A stretch of DNA of 64,000 nt from Pseudomonas sp. R-28-1W-6 (GCF_009799925.1 NZ_WELK01000007.1:1-64000), one strand, 5' to 3'; positions 52,297-63,124 are shown, counted from the first letter of the stretch. A program made the numbers and translations. The notes: a model not told the origin generated them from the sequence alone.

Positions 52297-52997
52297 TCCC
52301 GATTCAGCTGCCCCTGGGGGTGCGTCTGCGTGACGACGCCACCTTCGCCAACTACTATCCCGGTGCCAACGCCGCGGCCCTCGGCTATGTCGAGCGCCTG
52401 TGCGAGGCCGATGCCGGCTGGACCGAAAGCCTGATCTACCTGTGGGGTAGCGATGGCGTGGGACGCAGTCATCTGCTGCAGGCGGCCTGTCTGCGGTTCG
52501 AGCAGCGTGGCGAGTCGGTGGTCTACCTGCCGCTGGCCGAGGTGGCCGACTACGGCCCGGAGCTGCTGGACAACCTGGAGCAGTGCGAGCTGGTCTGCCT
52601 GGACGACCTGGAGGCGGTGGCCGGCCGGCCGGAGTGGGAAGAGGCGCTGTTCCACCTGTTCAATCGCTTGAGGGATTCGGGGCGGCGCCTGCTGATCGCC
52701 GCTGCCGCCGCGCCGCGCGAACTACCGATCGGCCTGGCCGACCTGCAGTCGCGCCTGACCCTGGCGCTGGTGTTCCAGCTGCATGCGCTGTCCGACGAGG
52801 ACAAGCTGCGTGCCCTGCAGCTGCGTGCCTCGCGCCGCGGCCTGCACCTGACCGACGAAGTCGGGCGTTTCATCCTCAACCGTGGCGAGCGCAGCATGAG
52901 CGCATTGTTCGAGTTGCTCGAACGCCTCGACCAGGCCTCGCTGCAGGCCCAGCGCAAGCTGACCATTCCTTTCCTGAAAGAAGTGCTCGGCTGGTGA
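52293..52997 (+). CDS. hda: DnaA inactivator Hda
   Basis: This 234-residue AAA+ protein works with the beta clamp to turn DnaA-ATP into DnaA-ADP after initiation. The clamp-binding motif QLPLGV is at 5-10. Nucleotide-binding GSDGVGRSH is at 52-60, and Walker B-like CLDDLEAV near 102. The start ATG overlaps the permease stop (ATGA). In the same window, a cluster of DnaA-like boxes lies near 31.9 kb. Confidence 0.93.
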   Translation: MIPIQLPLGVRLRDDATFANYYPGANAAALGYVERLCEADAGWTESLIYLWGSDGVGRSHLLQAACLRFEQRGESVVYLPLAEVADYGPELLDNLEQCELVCLDDLEAVAGRPEWEEALFHLFNRLRDSGRRLLIAAAAAPRELPIGLADLQSRLTLALVFQLHALSDEDKLRALQLRASRRGLHLTDEVGRFILNRGERSMSALFELLERLDQASLQAQRKLTIPFLKEVLGW

Positions 52998-53001
52998 GGT
53001 T

Positions 53002-53034
53002 CGCGCAGTAACGGCAATAGCCTGTTACTGCGCG
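53002..53034. terminator. Hairpin after hda
   Basis: An 11-base stem CGCGCAGTAAC / GTTACTGCGCG encloses an 11-base loop between convergent hda and the DUF2069 gene. No U run follows. Confidence 0.55.
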
Positions 53035-53041
53035 AGTCGCA

Positions 53042-54400
<1,359 letters not shown>

Positions 54401-54531
54401 GGATGGGTCGCATCTAGCCTGAGGTGGGCGCTATTCTACCCGCCTCGGCGCGGATCAGCGCAGTCCGCCTTGCGCTCGCGGGCGGAATAGCCAGGTTGCC
54501 GCTGGACATGAACAGTTTCTAAGGAGAGGGA

Positions 54532-55755
54532 ATGCGTCAGCGACTAGAAGATGTCTCGGAGTTCTGGCGTTTCCTGGTGCAGCGCTTCTTTGCCGACCGC
54601 GCCACCCAGAGCGCCGCGGCGCTGACCTACACCACCCTGTTCGCGGTGGTGCCGATGATGACCGTGACCTTCGCCATGCTCTCGGCGATCCCGGCCTTCC
54701 AGGGCATGGGCGAGGACATCCAGAGCTTCGTCTTCCGCAACTTCGTGCCATCCTCCGGGGCCACGGTGCAGGAATACCTGCGCGAGTTCACCGTGCAGGC
54801 GCGCAAGCTGACCTGGGCCGGGGTGATCCTGCTGGCGCTCACCGCGTTCATGATGCTGGTGACCATCGAGAAGGCCTTCAACACCATCTGGCGGGTGCGC
54901 CAGCCGCGCCGCGGCGTGTCCAGCTTCCTGCTGTACTGGGCGATCCTCAGCCTGGGCCCGCTGCTGCTCGGCGTGGGCTTTGCGGTGAGCACCTACATCA
55001 CCTCGCTGTCGCTGCTGTCCGGGCCGCATGCGCTGATCGGCGCCAAGACCCTGCTCGGCTTCGCCCCGCTGCTGTCCAGCGTCGCCGCCTTCACCCTGAT
55101 CTACGCCACCGTGCCGAATGCCCGGGTACCGCTGCGCAATGCGCTGCTCGGCGGCCTGTTCACCGCCGTGCTGTTCGAGGTGGCCAAGGCGCTGTTCGGC
55201 CTGTTCGTCAGCCTGTTCCCCGGCTACCAGCTGATCTACGGCGCCTTCGCCACGGTGCCGCTGTTCCTGCTGTGGATCTACGTGTCCTGGCTGATCGTGC
55301 TGTTCGGTGCCGAGCTGGTGTGCAACCTGACGGCCTCGCGCCACTGGCGCCGCCGCGCGCTGCCAAGGGTGCTGGTGCTGTTGGGCATCCTGCGGGTATT
55401 TCACCAGCGCCAGGTGCGCGGCGTGCCGCTGCGCCATGGCGACGTGCAGCGTGAGGGCTGGCTGCTGCCGGAGAACGAGTGGGAGGAAGTGCTCGACTTC
55501 CTCGAGCGCGAACACCTGGTCTGCCGGGTCAGCGGTGGCGGCGGTTGGGTGCTGTGCCGCGACCTGGAGCATTTCAGCCTGCATCAACTGCTCAGCCGCA
55601 GCCCATGGCCGTTGCCGCGCCCCGGGCAATTGCCGGACAAGCTCGATGATGAAGCCTGGTATCCGGGCCTGCGCCGGGCGCTGGAAATGCTCCATGAGGA
55701 ACAGGCGGCGCTGTTCAGCGGCAGCCTGGCGCAGTGGCTGCGGGGCGCCGACTGA
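54532..55755 (+). CDS. YihY/virulence factor BrkB family membrane protein
   Basis: This 407-residue protein has the six-helix YihY (formerly RNase BN) domain, about 15-280, with [19 protein letters not shown] as the family opening. A C-terminal cytoplasmic domain of about 120 residues contains a winged-helix-like region (near 310-350). The domain was once wrongly named ribonuclease BN. AAGGAGAGG precedes the ATG. A strong terminator lies downstream. Confidence 0.88.
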   Translation: MRQRLEDVSEFWRFLVQRFFADRATQSAAALTYTTLFAVVPMMTVTFAMLSAIPAFQGMGEDIQSFVFRNFVPSSGATVQEYLREFTVQARKLTWAGVILLALTAFMMLVTIEKAFNTIWRVRQPRRGVSSFLLYWAILSLGPLLLGVGFAVSTYITSLSLLSGPHALIGAKTLLGFAPLLSSVAAFTLIYATVPNARVPLRNALLGGLFTAVLFEVAKALFGLFVSLFPGYQLIYGAFATVPLFLLWIYVSWLIVLFGAELVCNLTASRHWRRRALPRVLVLLGILRVFHQRQVRGVPLRHGDVQREGWLLPENEWEEVLDFLEREHLVCRVSGGGGWVLCRDLEHFSLHQLLSRSPWPLPRPGQLPDKLDDEAWYPGLRRALEMLHEEQAALFSGSLAQWLRGAD

Positions 55756-56061
55756 GGCCGGTGGTGCGCCGGGGTGGCGAAATTCGCTTTTTTACCGTTT
55801 TACCGACATCGCCTTCACGAAAGTTTCACGGCTCGGGCCATAGCCTGAGTCCACTGAAATCCCCAAGATGCAGTGCTCCTTTGACCCCGCCCGCGTGCGG
55901 GGTTTTCTTTTTTCTGCGCCAGGGCAAATGCCGCTGGCCGGATTCTGTCGGGTCAGCCCGAGTCGGCTCCCTGGGCGGGGCAGCACCCCTATACTCGCCT
56001 TGACGTGTATTTCACCTGGCTTTCTTTAGAGTCCGGACATGTCTATGCCATGGAGCTCAGC
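55756..56061. other. Gap between the YihY gene and the protease gene
   Basis: The 306 bases hold a terminator at 55885-55913 and promoter-like sequence for the next gene. No other structure is evident. Confidence 0.6.
55885..55913 (+). terminator. Rho-independent terminator after the YihY gene
   Basis: A six-base stem CCCCGC / GCGGGG with a six-base loop is followed by TTTTCTTTTTT. It lies 130 bases after the YihY stop. Confidence 0.8.
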
Positions 56062-56592
56062 GTGAAGCCTAACTGGATTGATTGGATCGTTGCCTCGGTG
56101 CTCCTGCTGGTCACCGCGGCACCGCTTTATGCGGCCAATGCCAGCCAGCCAGAGGTCTTCGGCTGGGTCGAAGAGGGGCTGCTGCTGCCGGAAAACGTCT
56201 CGGTGAAGATCAAGCTGGATACCGGCGCGTTAACCTCGTCCATGGACGCCAAAGACCTCGAACGCTTCGAGAAGAACGGCGAGAAGTGGGTGCGTTTCAA
56301 TGTCGAGGCCAAGGACAGTGATACCGGCAGCGCGGTCAGCATCCCTTTCGAACGGCGCGTGGAGCGTAATGTGAAGGTCCGCGGTGCCGGTGGCGCTGAA
56401 CATCGCCCGGTCGTGCTGATGCAGATGTGCATTGGCCATCGGGTGTACAGCGAGCAGTTCTCGCTAAAGAACCGGGGCAAGATGCTCTACCCCGTGCTCA
56501 TCGGGCGGCGCACGCTGGAGCATCTCGGCGCGGTGGATGTTTCCCAGACCTTCACCCGAGAGCCTAAGTGTGGGAAGGCGGCTGCTCAGTGA
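56062..56592 (+). CDS. Retropepsin-like aspartic/zinc protease family protein
   Basis: This 176-residue protein is of the family named ATP-dependent zinc protease (RloA-like), whose members have a retropepsin-like fold. The catalytic Asp motif LDTGALTSSMDA is near 53-64. A signal peptide (about 1-24) precedes it, so it acts in the periplasm. GTG at 56062 is preferred because GGAG lies six bases upstream and gives a compact signal peptide; ATG at 56050 is possible. Its 3' end overlaps the convergent YkvA gene by seven bases. Confidence 0.82.
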   Translation: MKPNWIDWIVASVLLLVTAAPLYAANASQPEVFGWVEEGLLLPENVSVKIKLDTGALTSSMDAKDLERFEKNGEKWVRFNVEAKDSDTGSAVSIPFERRVERNVKVRGAGGAEHRPVVLMQMCIGHRVYSEQFSLKNRGKMLYPVLIGRRTLEHLGAVDVSQTFTREPKCGKAAAQ

Positions 56593-56978
56593 GGCCTGAC
56601 TGCTAGCCAGGCCAGGGCCAGGCCTGCCAGCCAGATCAGCACAACCAAGACCGCTGCGGCTCGGTTTACCGGGCGCGGCTGTTGTGTGCTTTCCCATGCG
56701 CTGGCCTGCTGTCGACACGCTTCCAGTATCTTTCCGGGGATCAGGCGGATGACCAGCAGGATGCCCAGGGGCAGCAGAAGGAGGTCATCCAGATAGCCCA
56801 GAATCGGGATGAAGTCGGGAATCAGGTCTATGGGACTCAGCGCGTAAGCGACCACGGCAATCGCCACGGCCTTGGCCAGCCAAGGGGTGTCGGGGTGTCG
56901 ACAGCAGAACCACAACACCATCACTTGTCGTTTGAGTGCCTTGGCCCAGTCGCTGAGTCGCTGCAGTGCTCTGCGCAT
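56586..56978 (-). CDS. YkvA family (DUF1232) membrane protein
   Basis: This 130-residue protein carries the DUF1232 core (AYALSPIDLIPDFIPILGYLDD is split here as AYALSPIDLIPDF then IPILGYLDD, near 45-66) and a C-terminal hydrophobic segment (about 108-126). No enzymatic role is known for the family. It stands alone on its strand. Confidence 0.88.
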   Translation of the reverse strand: MRRALQRLSDWAKALKRQVMVLWFCCRHPDTPWLAKAVAIAVVAYALSPIDLIPDFIPILGYLDDLLLLPLGILLVIRLIPGKILEACRQQASAWESTQQPRPVNRAAAVLVVLIWLAGLALAWLAVRPH

Positions 56979-57070
56979 CTTGTGTCCTCGCTAAGGGCTG
57001 TCGTGCTGGTGACCAGCAGCCATGCAGCCACTGCGATGGCCGGCTGGCAAGGCTGTGTGCCAGCAGAAAC

Positions 57071-57100
57071 GAAAAAGCCCTGCATGAGCAGGGCTTTTTC
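57071..57100. terminator. Bidirectional terminator next to tRNA-Gly
   Basis: GAAAAAGCCCTGC / GCAGGGCTTTTTC forms a 13-base stem with a four-base loop, with A and T runs at its edges. It ends the leftward tRNA transcript. Confidence 0.9.
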
Positions 57101-57110
57101 GTTGAAGTTC

Positions 57111-57184
57111 TGGAGCGGGCGAAGGGAATCGAACCCTCGTCATGAGCTTGGGAAGCTCAGGTAATGCCATTATACGACGCCCGC
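57111..57184 (-). tRNA. tRNA-Gly (anticodon CCC)
   Basis: The 74-base gene folds as a cloverleaf on the minus strand: acceptor GCGGGCG pairs with CGCCCGC, then TCCA includes an encoded CCA. The T-loop reads GGTTCGATTCC. The anticodon stem is TGAGC / GCTCA, and the loop TTCCCAA gives anticodon CCC, reading GGG codons. The terminator follows directly. Confidence 0.93.
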
Positions 57185-57317
57185 TTGAGCGGGTGACTTT
57201 GTACCAGAATCGCCTGCCGAGGTGAAGCCACGGCGCAAGAAATACCTGCGTCGTGGTGCACGCCGTTGCCGCTGGCAGCTGCGGCGGGGCCTTGCCGGGC
57301 TGCCGGCGGCACGGAGT

Positions 57318-58199
57318 TCAGCCGGCGAGGGCGGCACTCTCGGCCATGGCCACGCTGCGCGAGCGCTGGCCCAGCGGTTGCTGCAGGTAGCCCAGCAGGG
57401 TGTCGCGGGTCTGCAGCCAGGCGCCCTTGTGTTCCATGTCGAGGAAGTGGCCGGCCTGGTCGATGCAGCGGAACTCGCTGTGGCGCACGTACTGGGCGAA
57501 CAGGCGGGCATCCTCGACCGTGGTGTACTCGTCCCACTCGCCGTTGACGAACAGCGTGGGAATCTCGATTTCCGCGGCGAAGCTGGTGCAGGAACGCCCT
57601 TCCATGTTCAGCACGTTCTCCACGTGGAAGCACATCTGCTGGTACTCGTAGACTTCCAGACTGGTCAGGTGGCGATGGTTGTAGCGCTTGTACAGCGACG
57701 GCAGGTGCTTGCCGATGGTGCCGTTGAGCAGCAGACCGGCGTTCTCGCGGTCGCAGGCCTTCATCACCGCCACGCCGCGCTCCAGGTAGCCGAGCATGGC
57801 CTGGTTGGTGACCGGCGAGAACGAGTTGATCACCGCCCGGACGATGCGCCGCGGCCGACGCGCCAGGGCCTGCAGGGTGGCGATGCCGCCCCAGGAAAAC
57901 GACAGCACGTGGTCGCAGGCGAACTGTTCGACCAGTTCGAGGAGGATGTCGGCTTCCTCTTCGCGGGTCATCAGACGCGTGTGGTCGTTGTGCTCGCGCG
58001 ACTGGCCGGCATAGGGCAGGTCGAACAGCACCACATTGAAATGCGGGTAGAGATAGCGGACGGTCTGGGCGAAGGACGCCGTTGTCGACAGTGAACCGTT
58101 GACCAGAATGATGGTGTGCTCGGCGCTGTCGGCGCGGTAGAACTCCGTGTAGACCCGGTATTGCCCCTGGATATCCAGCACAGCGGTTTCTGGTTTCAT
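57318..58199 (-). CDS. phaG: (R)-3-hydroxyacyl-ACP thioesterase/transacylase PhaG
   Basis: This 293-residue alpha/beta hydrolase of the PhaG/RhlA family diverts (R)-3-hydroxydecanoyl units from fatty-acid synthesis to polyhydroxyalkanoate. VLDIQGQYRVYTEFYRAD near 7-24 is the diagnostic PhaG opening. FSWGG near 100 is the nucleophile elbow (Ser). DEYTTVEDARLFAQYV near 223-238 and AGHFLDME near 252 complete the active site. RhlA has a similar fold, but this match is to PhaG. No pha synthase is in the window. The gene stands alone with 377 empty bases upstream. Confidence 0.9.
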   Translation of the reverse strand: MKPETAVLDIQGQYRVYTEFYRADSAEHTIILVNGSLSTTASFAQTVRYLYPHFNVVLFDLPYAGQSREHNDHTRLMTREEEADILLELVEQFACDHVLSFSWGGIATLQALARRPRRIVRAVINSFSPVTNQAMLGYLERGVAVMKACDRENAGLLLNGTIGKHLPSLYKRYNHRHLTSLEVYEYQQMCFHVENVLNMEGRSCTSFAAEIEIPTLFVNGEWDEYTTVEDARLFAQYVRHSEFRCIDQAGHFLDMEHKGAWLQTRDTLLGYLQQPLGQRSRSVAMAESAALAG

Positions 58200-58576
58200 C
58201 GTACATGCCCCTGACGTGCAGTGTTACGGACGCGCAGCCGCAGGAACGCGAGCTGCACGAGCTTCAGGACAGGTAGGCATGCGCCTGGAAAGTGGGGCCC
58301 TTGTCGACGGGTACGGTCTGCCGACAGGTGTTGTTATTGGCGGGCGATTTTTCGGTTCGGGAATCGACCGAGGAGAAGTGGCGTCACTTCGCTTCGGTAC
58401 GATCGGGGGCAGTCCCGTTACAGGTGCCGTGGCACCCTCAACCAAAAAAGTGTTCTTAGACTCTGCTTATGACTTGCTGGTCACTTACGGACCTTGGATT
58501 TGATTCAAGCAGGCTTGTGTGACCGAAGCAAGTCACTCGTATGGCTGGTTCTGCAACTTCTGCCGGACGGTAGCAT
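58200..58576. other. Gap upstream of phaG
   Basis: This 377-base gap lies between the phaG start and the rsuA stop, both on the minus strand. It has lower GC than its flanks in its right half. No repeat, RNA or clear promoter box was identified. Confidence 0.5.
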
Positions 58577-59269
58577 TCAGACCAGAGCCGCTTCCTCGGC
58601 ACTCAGCGCCCGGTATGCGCCAGGCGCCAGGCTCGGGTCGAGTTGCAGCGGGCCCATGCGCTCGCGGTGCAGGGCCAGCACCTTGTTCTGGAAGTGGCCG
58701 AACATGCGCTTGACCTGGTGATAGCGGCCTTCGTGCAGGGTCAGCAGGGCGCTGTGACTGTCGAGGATCTGCAGCTCGGCGGGCAGGGTGGTGAGGTCCT
58801 CGTAGGCGAAGTACAGGCCGCGGGCGAATACCTCGATGTACTCGGCGCTGATCGGTTGTTCGGTGCGTACCCGGTAGACCTTGCCCAGGCGGCTGCGCGG
58901 TTCGGTCAGGCGGCGCGACCACAGGCCGTCGTTGGTGAGCAGCAGCAGGCCGCTGGTGTTGAGGTCGAGGCGCCCGGCGATATGCAATTCGTGCTTGTCC
59001 GGCTCGTCGAGCAGGTCGAGCACGGTGCGGTGCTCGGGATGTTCGGTGGCGCTGACCACGCCGACCGGCTTGTGCAGCATGAAGAAGCGCGCCGGCTTGC
59101 CGGCCTGCAGCAGCTGGTCGTCCAGTTCGATGCGGCTGAATTCGCGCACTTCGCAGCGGCCGTCGCGCACCGCGGTGCCATCCACCCGGATGCGCCCGCT
59201 GGCCAGCAGCAGGCGCGCATCGGCGCGGCTGAACTGTGGCAGGTTGCTGAGAAAGCGGTCGAGACGCAC
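58577..59269 (-). CDS. rsuA: 16S rRNA pseudouridine(516) synthase RsuA
   Basis: This 230-residue enzyme has an S4 domain (about 1-60, with LDRFLSNLPQFSRADARLLL at 3-22) and the RsuA catalytic core. Catalytic Asp102 is in GRLDLNTSG. EGRYHQVKRMFGHF near 188-201 is the C-terminal motif. It modifies U516 of 16S rRNA. It follows the CWC gene by three bases on the same strand. Confidence 0.93.
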   Translation of the reverse strand: MRLDRFLSNLPQFSRADARLLLASGRIRVDGTAVRDGRCEVREFSRIELDDQLLQAGKPARFFMLHKPVGVVSATEHPEHRTVLDLLDEPDKHELHIAGRLDLNTSGLLLLTNDGLWSRRLTEPRSRLGKVYRVRTEQPISAEYIEVFARGLYFAYEDLTTLPAELQILDSHSALLTLHEGRYHQVKRMFGHFQNKVLALHRERMGPLQLDPSLAPGAYRALSAEEAALV

Positions 59270-59272
59270 GGC

Positions 59273-59482
59273 TCAGTCCGCTTGCTTGGGCTCGGCGGGC
59301 AGGCCCCGGGCACAGCGTGGGCACAGGCAGGCCCGGTCGCGCTGTTCGGCTGGCAGGCTGTCGAGCACGGCCGCATCGACTGGGCTGTGGAAGCACCAGC
59401 AATCCTGCACCGGCTCGCTCTGGCCGGCCTGGGCGCAGCGGTTGAGCTGGCCGCAGCGTGGGCAATGGCTGGCGTCGGTCAT
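59273..59482 (-). CDS. Cysteine-rich CWC family protein
   Basis: This 69-residue protein has seven cysteines, including CPRCG at 7-11, the CWC motif near 28-30 and CLCPRCA near 53-59. These could bind zinc in two knuckles. It overlaps the diguanylate cyclase stop by four bases. The function of the family is not known; neighbours suggest co-translation with rsuA. Confidence 0.85.
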   Translation of the reverse strand: MTDASHCPRCGQLNRCAQAGQSEPVQDCWCFHSPVDAAVLDSLPAEQRDRACLCPRCARGLPAEPKQAD

Positions 59483-60963
59483 GCCTGCGGCTCGAAGGTT
59501 TCTGCGCAGACGCGGTTGCGCCCGGACTGCTTGGCCCGGTACAGCGCCCGGTCGGCGCGGGCGATCAGGCGGTCGAGGCTGTCCTCGTCATGCAGTTCGG
59601 TGAGGCCGATGCTGGTGCTGATCGTCAGGTTGACGCCATTGAAGGGGAAGCTGCTGGCGGTGCTCTGCTCGCGGATCTTCTCGGCCAGCAGGCGCGCCGT
59701 GGCGCTGTCGGTGTCCTTGAGCAGGAGGATGAACTCCTCGCCGCCCCAGCGGCAGATGATGTCGGACTGGCGCAGATTGCCCTGCAGGTTGTGGGCAAAG
59801 CCGCGCAGCACTTCGTCACCGGCCAGGTGGCCGTAGTTGTCGTTGAGCTGCTTGAAGTGGTCGAGGTCGATCAGCAGGGCGCAGAGCGGGCTCTGGCTGC
59901 GCTGGGCTTCGTTCAGGGCCTGGCCGGCCAGCAGGTTGAAGCCGCGGCGGTTGGGCAGGCCGGTGAGCACGTCGGTGGTGGCCAGGGTGGCGATGTGGCG
60001 CTGGTAGCGACGCATGGCCAGGTACACCAGAAACAGCACCATGGCGCTGATCAGCGCGCAGATCAGCAGGTTGAGATAGAGCGTGTGGCGGATGCCGGCC
60101 AGGGCGCCATCCTCGTGCTTCTCGACGAACAGGTACCAGTCCAGTTCGGGAATGAAGCGCACGTTGAGAAAGTGTCGGTGACCGTGCTCCTGGTAGTCGA
60201 AGTGGCCGCTTTGCGGTTGCGGCAGCCTGGCCAGCAGTTCTTCCAGGCCGGCCACGCTGCCGAGCGCCTGCCCGGTGCGTGCGCCCAGCGGTCCGCCGCT
60301 GGCCCCGGTGAGGGCGATGCGCCCGTTGCCGTCGACGAAGTAGATGCTGCGCTCGTAGCGCTGCTGGTAGTCATCGATCAGCTTGACCACGGCATCGACG
60401 GTGAGGCCGACGCCGGTGACGCCGATGAAGTTGCCGCTGTAGTCGAACACCTTGTAGTTGATGAAGAAGGTCAGCCGGTCCTGGTTGGCCATGTCGACAT
60501 CGACATTGATCTCGTAGGGCTCCTGCATGGCGCGCACGCGGAAGTACCAGACATCGCGCGGTTCGCTCGCGCTGACCTGCTTGAGCACGCCCTTGGCCTG
60601 GTAGTAGGTGTGGGTCTTCTCGGAGATGAAGAAGCTGGTGAAGGCGCCGTAGTGTTCCTGCACTTCGCGCAGGTAGCGGGTCATCTGCGCGGCATCCTGC
60701 TCGCCGCCCATCACCCAGTCGCGGACGAAGGTGTCGCGGGCCATCATCGAGGAGATCACCACCGGGCGCACCAGATCCTTCTGGATTTCCGAGTAGATAT
60801 TGTCGGACGTCAGCGGCAGTTCGGTGTTGACGATGCTGTGGCGGATGCTGTCCCGCGAGGTGTAGTAGCTGACCAGGGCGGTGGCGGTGAAACCACTGAG
60901 CAGCAGGGCGAGCAACAGCAGGAGCAGAAGGGTCTGGGCTTTGCGCGAGTGGCTGAGTGGCAT
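59479..60963 (-). CDS. Membrane sensor diguanylate cyclase
   Basis: This 494-residue protein makes cyclic di-GMP. A transmembrane segment (about 10-32) is followed by a periplasmic dCache-type sensor domain (about 35-285) and a second segment (about 290-315). A GGDEF domain (about 330-490) has the active GGEEF at 407-411 and an I-site RxxD at 398-401, so product inhibition is expected. The periplasmic ligand is unknown. It is the first gene of a unit with the CWC gene and rsuA. Confidence 0.92.
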   Translation of the reverse strand: MPLSHSRKAQTLLLLLLLALLLSGFTATALVSYYTSRDSIRHSIVNTELPLTSDNIYSEIQKDLVRPVVISSMMARDTFVRDWVMGGEQDAAQMTRYLREVQEHYGAFTSFFISEKTHTYYQAKGVLKQVSASEPRDVWYFRVRAMQEPYEINVDVDMANQDRLTFFINYKVFDYSGNFIGVTGVGLTVDAVVKLIDDYQQRYERSIYFVDGNGRIALTGASGGPLGARTGQALGSVAGLEELLARLPQPQSGHFDYQEHGHRHFLNVRFIPELDWYLFVEKHEDGALAGIRHTLYLNLLICALISAMVLFLVYLAMRRYQRHIATLATTDVLTGLPNRRGFNLLAGQALNEAQRSQSPLCALLIDLDHFKQLNDNYGHLAGDEVLRGFAHNLQGNLRQSDIICRWGGEEFILLLKDTDSATARLLAEKIREQSTASSFPFNGVNLTISTSIGLTELHDEDSLDRLIARADRALYRAKQSGRNRVCAETFEPQA

Positions 60964-61032
60964 GGAGTGGGCCCTGGAGTAGTGGCTCCATGCTAGCGCG
61001 CCGGCCGGGCCGGCGTCACCGGTTCTGCCGGG

Positions 61033-61857
61033 TTATTCGGCGAGGCCGTGGATGGCGCTGATCCATGGCTCCAGGCGCTGGCCATAGTTGACCCGGGCCT
61101 GGAAGCCGGGGCGCGGCTCGTCGGAGTGGCTGGCGGGCAGGCGCTTGGCCAGCAGGCTGCGCCAGGCATGCGGCACGTTGAGGCTGCTGTTGTACAGCTG
61201 GTCGATCTGCCCGCTCAGCTGGCGCACCTTGCCGCTGCAGTCGCACCAGGCGCTCACCGTGCCGGGGACCAGGGCGTAGCGGCTGCGGTCCGGGTAGCGT
61301 TGGCGCAGGCTGGCGGCATCCAGGCCGACATCGACGGCGAACAGGCGGCTGTCGTGCTGGCGTTCGCGGGCGAGGTCCTCGCGTGCCAAACGCTCGCGGA
61401 CCTGCAGTTGTTCATCGTCCGGTAGCTGGGCGAGGGCCCGGCTGGCCTGCTGCAGCTCGGCCTCCGTGCGCCGCAGCTCGGCCTGGTAGGCCGGGCCATC
61501 GAGCTCCAGCACCACCAGCACCTGGCGCTTGCCATGGCGCTGCCGATAGTCGGCGTCGTCCTCGGCGAGCGGGGCGAAGCCCAGGGCCAGCAGCTGCTCC
61601 TGCTGCAGGGGGCGGCGCTCGTAGCGGTTGCCGGAGTCGGCGGGGCGTGGGCTGCGCCAGTCCAGGCGCAGGGCCAGGCCGCTGTTTTCCCGGCTGGGCC
61701 CCTCGTGGTCGCGCAGCAGCTCGCGCTCGGAGAGCAGCAGGCTGCTCTCCGGCTGGTCCTGGCGGTTGTACCAGACGCCGGCCAGGGCCACGGCGTTGGT
61801 CAGCAGGATCAGGGCGAGGCCGGCGAGCAGGCCGTGCCGGCTGGTGAGCGTGATCAT
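61033..61857 (-). CDS. DUF4824 family protein
   Basis: This 274-residue protein begins with one membrane segment (about 8-27) and continues into a soluble periplasmic domain with coiled-coil potential near 115-145. The family DUF4824 is found next to DUF2157 membrane proteins. The ATG overlaps the DUF2157 stop by four bases. No catalytic motif is known. Confidence 0.78.
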   Translation of the reverse strand: MITLTSRHGLLAGLALILLTNAVALAGVWYNRQDQPESSLLLSERELLRDHEGPSRENSGLALRLDWRSPRPADSGNRYERRPLQQEQLLALGFAPLAEDDADYRQRHGKRQVLVVLELDGPAYQAELRRTEAELQQASRALAQLPDDEQLQVRERLAREDLARERQHDSRLFAVDVGLDAASLRQRYPDRSRYALVPGTVSAWCDCSGKVRQLSGQIDQLYNSSLNVPHAWRSLLAKRLPASHSDEPRPGFQARVNYGQRLEPWISAIHGLAE

Positions 61858-62921
61858 GCGCTGGCCCCCTTGTGGCTGCGGCGCAAGCGCCCGAGCACCA
61901 GCAGGCTCAGCACGGCAACCAGGCCGAGCAGGAGGAAGAACAGGTACTTGGGCAGCACGTCCCACCACCAGTCGACCATCTTGATGCCGAGAAAGACGAT
62001 GAAGAACAGCTGGCCGGTCAGCGCTACTTCAGTCCAGTCGCGACGGGTGCCGAGCCAGATGGCCAGGGCCGAGGCGACAAAGCCGAGCAGCTGGTAGCCA
62101 TTCTCGATGCTGGCGGCGGAGAACGGCAGGTAGCTGCCATGCCCCCAGTTGGCCAGCACCAGCATGGGCACGAACAGGGCGAGCAGACCCATGATCCGGT
62201 AGGTGGCGGCGAAACCGCTGAAGCGCGCCTGGCCGACGAACAGCGGCAGGAGGAACGCCAGCAGCCCGCCGGGCAGGAAGTTTTCCGGGTGCTCGCTCGC
62301 CTCCAGCCAGTAGAAGCCGCTCCACGCGCCCAGCCGCGTGCCGCTGTAGGCCAGCAGGCAGGCCAGGCCGGCGACCAGCAGCAGGCGCGCGTTGCAACCA
62401 TAGGCCAGCAGCAGGGCGAGGGCGGCCCAGGGCAGCAGGGCCTTGTCCGAGGGCGTGATATTGAAGATCTGCCCGAGCATGCTGATGTTCAGCACGAAGC
62501 AGGCGAAGGCGAGCAGGGCGGCCAGCTTGCTGAAATAGCCGGACGGGTCGCGGCGGCGGATGGCGAAGGTCAGCAGCAGGCTGCCCAGGGCGAAACCGCC
62601 GAGGATGGCGACCTGCGCCGCCTCGCTGAACAGCCCCCAGAACTGGTAGAAGAAGAACAGCAGGCTGGCGGCCAGGGCCAGGGCGCCGAGCAGCGAGACG
62701 ATCCGCATGCTCAGCGACAGGCGTTTGCTCTGCTGGCTGGCATCGATATCGAAGCGGGCGCGGTACTGCGCCAGCAACTCCTGATGGTGTCGTTGCAGGT
62801 GCTGCAGCTGCTCGTTGCCAAGCCTCAGGGCCTGCTCTTCATGCAGGCGCTGCACCTCGCGGTAGAACGCCTGGATATCGTCGGCGCGGTGCTGGGCCTG
62901 GTCGCGGGTGAGTGACGGCAT
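61854..62921 (-). CDS. DUF2157 polytopic membrane protein
   Basis: This 355-residue protein has an N-terminal soluble helical region (about 1-65), then ten hydrophobic segments. The pattern QILGQIFNI is replaced here by SMLGQIFNI (near 145-155), a DUF2157 landmark. It forms a two-gene unit with the DUF4824 protein. Function unknown. Confidence 0.82.
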   Translation of the reverse strand: MPSLTRDQAQHRADDIQAFYREVQRLHEEQALRLGNEQLQHLQRHHQELLAQYRARFDIDASQQSKRLSLSMRIVSLLGALALAASLLFFFYQFWGLFSEAAQVAILGGFALGSLLLTFAIRRRDPSGYFSKLAALLAFACFVLNISMLGQIFNITPSDKALLPWAALALLLAYGCNARLLLVAGLACLLAYSGTRLGAWSGFYWLEASEHPENFLPGGLLAFLLPLFVGQARFSGFAATYRIMGLLALFVPMLVLANWGHGSYLPFSAASIENGYQLLGFVASALAIWLGTRRDWTEVALTGQLFFIVFLGIKMVDWWWDVLPKYLFFLLLGLVAVLSLLVLGRLRRSHKGASA

Positions 62922-63040
62922 ACGGTTCCCTGTGCGTGCTGTGTCCCGGCAAGCGGGCGACTCCCTCCAAGCACTCTAAACCCGAAGCCCCAGCCCCGCC
63001 AGCTGCCCGGCATGCCGTGCCGGCATGAGAGCTGGCGATT

Positions 63041-63062
63041 CGTAGGGTGCGCCGTGCGCACC
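63041..63062 (+). repeat. Interspersed GTAGGGTGCGCC-type repeat (copy 8)
   Basis: Full forward copy, inverted with respect to copy 9, between the DUF2157 gene and the allophanate hydrolase gene. Confidence 0.75.
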
Positions 63063-63083
63063 AGGGCCCGGTACGGATTTGCC

Positions 63084-63105
63084 GGCGCGCACGGCGCACC
63101 CTACG
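63084..63105 (-). repeat. Interspersed GTAGGGTGCGCC-type repeat (copy 9)
   Basis: Reverse copy reading GGCGCGCACGGCGCACCCTA. With copy 8 it forms a 65-base inverted pair that could fold as a hairpin. Confidence 0.7.
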
Positions 63106-63124
63106 CAGAGCGTATGAGTGAGCC

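Noticed and set aside
57111-57184. tRNA-Gly as an integration site for a genomic island
   Set aside because: The neighbouring genes are ordinary chromosomal genes and there is no integrase or duplicated tRNA end in the window.
58216-58503. Plus-strand 95-residue frame upstream of phaG
   Set aside because: It has no ribosome-binding site and no recognisable pattern, and alternative frames are equally open.
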